Source of the DNA: Pseudofrankia coriaricola
GTDB lineage: Bacteria > Actinomycetota > Actinomycetes > Frankiales > Frankiaceae
NCBI RefSeq assembly: GCF_001854805.1
Contig: NZ_MBLO01000036.1
Location: 254,534-318,533 of the forward strand
Direction of reading: 5' to 3'
DNA length: 64,000 bases
Shown one piece after another: positions 61,143-64,000 of the stretch (the first letter of the stretch is position 1; every line of letters starts with the position of its first letter). A program made the position numbers and the translations under genes. The notes beneath the pieces are model-generated. The model searched no databases and was not told where the DNA came from. It was given only the letters and a program-made list of their open reading frames with translations.

Positions 61143-62389
61143 AGGTAGACCGACGGGTTCACGTAGGCGACCTCGCCATCCTTGAAGACCAGCCGGCGGC
61201 GGGCCGGGTCGCGCAGGACGGAGATGTCCTCGGTCGGGTCGCCGTCGACGACGACCAGGTCGGCCAGGTAGCCCTCACGGATCTGGCCGGTCTCCAGGCC
61301 GACGAGCGGGCCCATGTCCCGGGTGGCGGTGTGCACGGCCTCGGCGGGCGTCATGCCGACCAGGTCGACGTAGCGCTCGAGCTCCGCCGCGTACGTGCCG
61401 TGCCTCGTCCACTGGTGGCCGAAGTCGCCACCGGCGACGATCCGGATCCCGGACTCCCGCAGCCGTTGTAACCCCTCGACCTGGGACTTCAGCTCGTCCC
61501 GGTAGCCGGACAGCTCGACCTTCTCCGGTGAGAGTCCCCACGGCTCGGCGTGGCCGTTGACCACCGCGTACAGGTAGTGCAGCCCCGGGCAGACCCAGAC
61601 GTCGTCGCGGCGGGCCTCCAGGGCGCGCAGCGCCTCGTCGTCGAGGAAGCAGGCGTGGTGGATGAGCCGCACGCCGGTGCGCGCGGCCATGGCGACGCTC
61701 GCGGACCCACGGGCGTGCACCGTGATGAAGGCGCCGTACTTCGCCGCCTCGTCGACGGCGGCCTCGAGCATCTCGTCGTTCATGTACACGTCGTCGGACG
61801 GGAACTCGGGCACGATGCCGTCGCCGGAGATGAACAGCTTGATCGCCCGCGCGCCGGCGTCGCACTGCCGGGCGACGATCGCGCGCAGCTCGCGGGCGTC
61901 GGCCGCGACCACCGACATCGGGGTGCCGTCGCTGATCGCCCCCGGCGAGGTCACCAGCAGGTTGCCCGGCACGATCCGCGGGCCGGGGATCAGGCCGCGC
62001 TCGATCGCGTCCCGCGCGACCACGTCGTCCTGCGGCTGCAGGACGCTCGCGCTGACGATGAGCGTGTAGCCGCTCTCCAGGAAGGTGCGCACGACGGCGG
62101 CGACGTCCAGGGCGTGCTGGGCCGGTGGTGAGGCGGCGACGCCGGCATGGTCGAAGACGAAGTCCAGCGGCCAGCTGATGTGGGTGTGCGCGTCGCCGAG
62201 GCCGGGCAGGACGGTGGCCCCGCGCACGTCGACGACCCTGGCCGACACCGCGTCCAGGTCGAGGCGGCCGGGCGTCACCAGCTCGACGCGGTTGCCCTCG
62301 ACGAGGATGTCGCCGTCGAACGGCCGCTCGCTCGCATCGCCGGTGCAGGCGAGCACTCGAGCGTTCCTGATCAGTGTCCGCGCGGTCAT
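61139..62389 (-). CDS. Imidazolonepropionase/prolidase-like amidohydrolase
   Basis: 416 residues from ATG at 62389 (AAGGAGGAG upstream). DAHTHISW (His68, His70), the lysine in KLFISGDG that is normally carboxylated, VHARGSA, HHACFLDDEA and GGDFGHQW mark the binuclear metal site of this amidohydrolase subgroup (Xaa-Pro dipeptidase or imidazolonepropionase-like). Substrate unknown. It sits between the alcohol dehydrogenase and the oxidoreductase in a leftward operon and is coupled to the latter. Confidence 0.87.
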   Translation of the reverse strand: MTARTLIRNARVLACTGDASERPFDGDILVEGNRVELVTPGRLDLDAVSARVVDVRGATVLPGLGDAHTHISWPLDFVFDHAGVAASPPAQHALDVAAVVRTFLESGYTLIVSASVLQPQDDVVARDAIERGLIPGPRIVPGNLLVTSPGAISDGTPMSVVAADARELRAIVARQCDAGARAIKLFISGDGIVPEFPSDDVYMNDEMLEAAVDEAAKYGAFITVHARGSASVAMAARTGVRLIHHACFLDDEALRALEARRDDVWVCPGLHYLYAVVNGHAEPWGLSPEKVELSGYRDELKSQVEGLQRLRESGIRIVAGGDFGHQWTRHGTYAAELERYVDLVGMTPAEAVHTATRDMGPLVGLETGQIREGYLADLVVVDGDPTEDISVLRDPARRRLVFKDGEVAYVNPSVYL

Positions 62390-62501
62390 GCGCTCCTCCT
62401 TGTCAGGCCGCTTACCGGGCCGGCGGGCCAGCCGGGCCGCCGCGAGCTCTTCGTCGGCCCGCTCCCTGGCCACGGCTCGCCCCGCCAGTACTTCGAGGAT
62501 G

Positions 62502-62548
62502 GGCCGCTGGAGGCACGAAGAAAGATCATTTTCACACCTCCCTTGGCC
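62502..62548. repeat. 47-base palindromic element, copy C
   Basis: Same length and GGCC ends as the copies at 14776 and 43880; 36 of 47 bases match copy A in the same orientation as B. The arms have diverged, so the stem is weak. It lies between the alcohol dehydrogenase stop and the amidohydrolase start. Confidence 0.75.
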
Positions 62549-62551
62549 CCT

Positions 62552-63628
62552 TCAGACGATGACGGTGCGCGTGCCCTCGGCGCCAGCCGTCAGCCGGATG
62601 CCCTCGTTGATCTCCGCCAGCTTGATCCGCTGGGAGACCATCTGCCCGAGATCGAGCCGGCCGCTCTCGGCGAGCCGGATGAAGCGCGGGAAGTCGCGGA
62701 GGATCTGCGAGCCGCCGACGGGCGAGCCGACCAGCTTCTTGCCGGAGAACACCGCCCCGATCGCGGGCAGGGTGATCGTGGCGCCCACCGCCGGCATGCC
62801 GACGAGCGTCACCGTCCCCTCCATCCGGGCCAGCGCGAACGCCTGCTCCATCAGCTTGGGGAAACCAACGACCTCAAAGCTGTAGTCCGCGCCGCGCCCA
62901 CCGGTGAGCGCCCTGACCTGTTCGACCGGGTCGTCGGCGGTCGGGTCGACAGTGTGGGTCGCGCCGGCGCGCAGCGCGGCGTCGCGGCGCGACGACGCCG
63001 GGTCGATCGCGATGATCACGGCCGCGCCGGCGATCCGGGCACCCTGGATGACGGACTGCCCGACGCCTCCACAACCGATCACCGCGACGGTCGACCCCGG
63101 GGAGACCTGGGCGGTGTTCAGCGCGGCGCCGACGCCGGTGGTCACCCCGCAGCCGAGCAGGGCCAGCTGCTCGTCCGGCAGGTCCGTCTCGACCGCGACG
63201 ACGCTCGCCTCGTCGACGACCATCGCCTCGGCGAACGAGCCGCAGCCGCAGACCGCGCGCGCCGTACGGCCGTCGGCGAGGGTGAACCGCGTCGCGGCCT
63301 GGACGAGCGGCCCGCGCTCGCAGTGGTTGGTCATGCCGTTCTGGCACCACCAGCAGGAGCCGCAGGCCGGCGAGACGGAGGCCAGCACGCGGTCGCCCGG
63401 CCGGACCCGGCGGACCTCGGCGCCGACCTCCTCGACGGTCCCGGTGGCCTCGTGGCCTGGGACGATCGGCAGCTGCAGCGCCGAGTGGCCCTCGATGACG
63501 TTGAGGTCGGTGTGGCAGATGCCGCTGGCGGTGATGCGCACGAGCACGTCGCGCGGGCCGACGGCGGGGACCGGCAGGTCCTCGAGGACGAGCGGCTTGC
63601 CAGGCTCATACGCGACGGCGACCCTCAT
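62552..63628 (-). CDS. Zinc-dependent alcohol dehydrogenase (medium-chain)
   Basis: 358 residues. Catalytic zinc: Cys38 (GICHTD), His59/Glu60 (GHEATG); structural zinc: C89, C92, C95, C103 (CGSCWWCQNGMTNHC). VIGCGGVGQSV is the coenzyme-binding motif. Oxidises primary alcohols to aldehydes with NAD or a bound nicotinamide; similar to mycobacterial NDMA-type class. ATG at 63628 chosen by family length. It heads the leftward operon, with two family 2 sites upstream. Confidence 0.92.
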   Translation of the reverse strand: MRVAVAYEPGKPLVLEDLPVPAVGPRDVLVRITASGICHTDLNVIEGHSALQLPIVPGHEATGTVEEVGAEVRRVRPGDRVLASVSPACGSCWWCQNGMTNHCERGPLVQAATRFTLADGRTARAVCGCGSFAEAMVVDEASVVAVETDLPDEQLALLGCGVTTGVGAALNTAQVSPGSTVAVIGCGGVGQSVIQGARIAGAAVIIAIDPASSRRDAALRAGATHTVDPTADDPVEQVRALTGGRGADYSFEVVGFPKLMEQAFALARMEGTVTLVGMPAVGATITLPAIGAVFSGKKLVGSPVGGSQILRDFPRFIRLAESGRLDLGQMVSQRIKLAEINEGIRLTAGAEGTRTVIV

Positions 63629-64000
63629 CGAGGCCCATCTCCTGTCCGTGCTGGCGGCGCGGCGCGCCGCGGTGCCCTGCCCGGGTGTGTCCCGCCGTTG
63701 ACGTGCCCCGCCGTTGATGTCACCCGCCGTCGACGTGCGACGCCGGGTGACGTGCGCTGTCGGTGACGCGGTGCCGCGCCGCCGGCTGCGGGCGAGCAGC
63801 ACGCCAGGCGCGCTCGGCCGGTGGCTGGACACTAGCTCAGTAACCGCTCACTCCACAACCGGAAGCACACCCCCAGCGCGGCCCGGTGCGGGTCGCGTCC
63901 ACCCGAAACCATCTTCACAAGAGGGCGACGGTGTCGCACGCAGCGGTCGCGGCCATGCCCAGCTCGGGTAAGTATGTGAGCGCTCTGTTAGCATGAGGCC
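63629..64000. promoter_or_regulatory. Right-edge regulatory stretch with two family 2 operators
   Basis: AGTAACCGCTCACT (63839-63852) and TGTGAGCGCTCTGT (63975-63988) lie upstream of the alcohol dehydrogenase, the second just before a possible rightward ATG at 63993 that would belong to a gene outside the window. Tandem GCCGTTGA-like repeats occur around 63700. No gene recognised here. Confidence 0.5.

Noticed and set aside
57591-61148. Very long open frame on the plus strand opposite the oxidoreductase
   Set aside because: Composition is Arg/Ala/Gly/Asp/Val-rich with no domain, and it is antisense to a gene with complete catalytic motifs. Long antisense frames are normal at this GC content.

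Overview
The window is about 64 kb of very GC-rich DNA. It is densely packed with lipid and steroid type catabolic genes of actinobacterial style: DUF35 and lipid-transfer thiolases, type III CoA-transferases, cytochromes P450, F420/LLM oxidoreductases, SDRs and TetR/GntR regulators. GTG and TTG starts, short tandem repeats and the family mix suggest a Frankia-like or mycolic-order actinomycete. The genus is inference. No rRNA, tRNA, CRISPR array, transposase or phage gene was recognised.

Layout. 1-6.2 kb: the edge of a two-domain acyl-CoA dehydrogenase, a GntR regulator, then a leftward group (P450, SDR, TIM-barrel enzyme, SDR). 6.5-24.5 kb: a CoA-thioester block with a DUF35-aldolase fusion, TetR, SDRs, thiolases, a thioesterase, a second P450, an acyl-CoA ligase, a CoA-transferase and a 3-hydroxyisobutyrate-type dehydrogenase. 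Most promoters here carry a palindrome close to TTGACGTCGATGTCAA (family 1). 24.7-28.8 kb: a FadA5-like thiolase and a TetR plus 14-helix exporter pair.

29-39.9 kb: a discrete island. Its core (31.5-38.0 kb) is P450, ferredoxin, P450, LLM enzyme, ferredoxin, SDR, esterase, LLM enzyme; most junctions have start and stop codons overlapping by 4-8 bases, and an amidohydrolase gene follows about 107 bases later. It is bordered by gene remnants (amidohydrolase, thiolase, SDR, lipoprotein), by a regulator with two complete GntR units, and by a 33-base direct repeat with one mismatch at 29.01 and 39.85 kb. I regard this as the best candidate for an undescribed system: a mobile or recently assembled oxidative module with two P450s and its own electron carriers.

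40-64 kb: a second acyl-CoA block with separate DUF35 and Ltp2-like aldolase, a tandem CoA-transferase fusion, D-aminoacylase family hydrolase, PepN, flavin reductase, an AMACR-like protein with altered catalytic residues, a thiolase, a lone LivF, a fused indolepyruvate oxidoreductase, amidohydrolase and zinc alcohol dehydrogenase. Several promoters here, and those at 6.4 and 24.7 kb, share AGTG-N6-CACT sites, usually with CG in the centre (family 2).

How it fits together (inference): P450s hydroxylate an aliphatic or isoprenoid substrate, SDR and ADH enzymes oxidise it, ligase and CoA-transferases activate it, and dehydrogenases, thiolases and DUF35-linked aldolases shorten it. No ring-cleavage dioxygenase is present, so the window holds side-chain or branched-acyl chemistry rather than a whole steroid pathway. 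A 47-base palindromic repeat occurs at three loci, twice in tandem inside a coding sequence.
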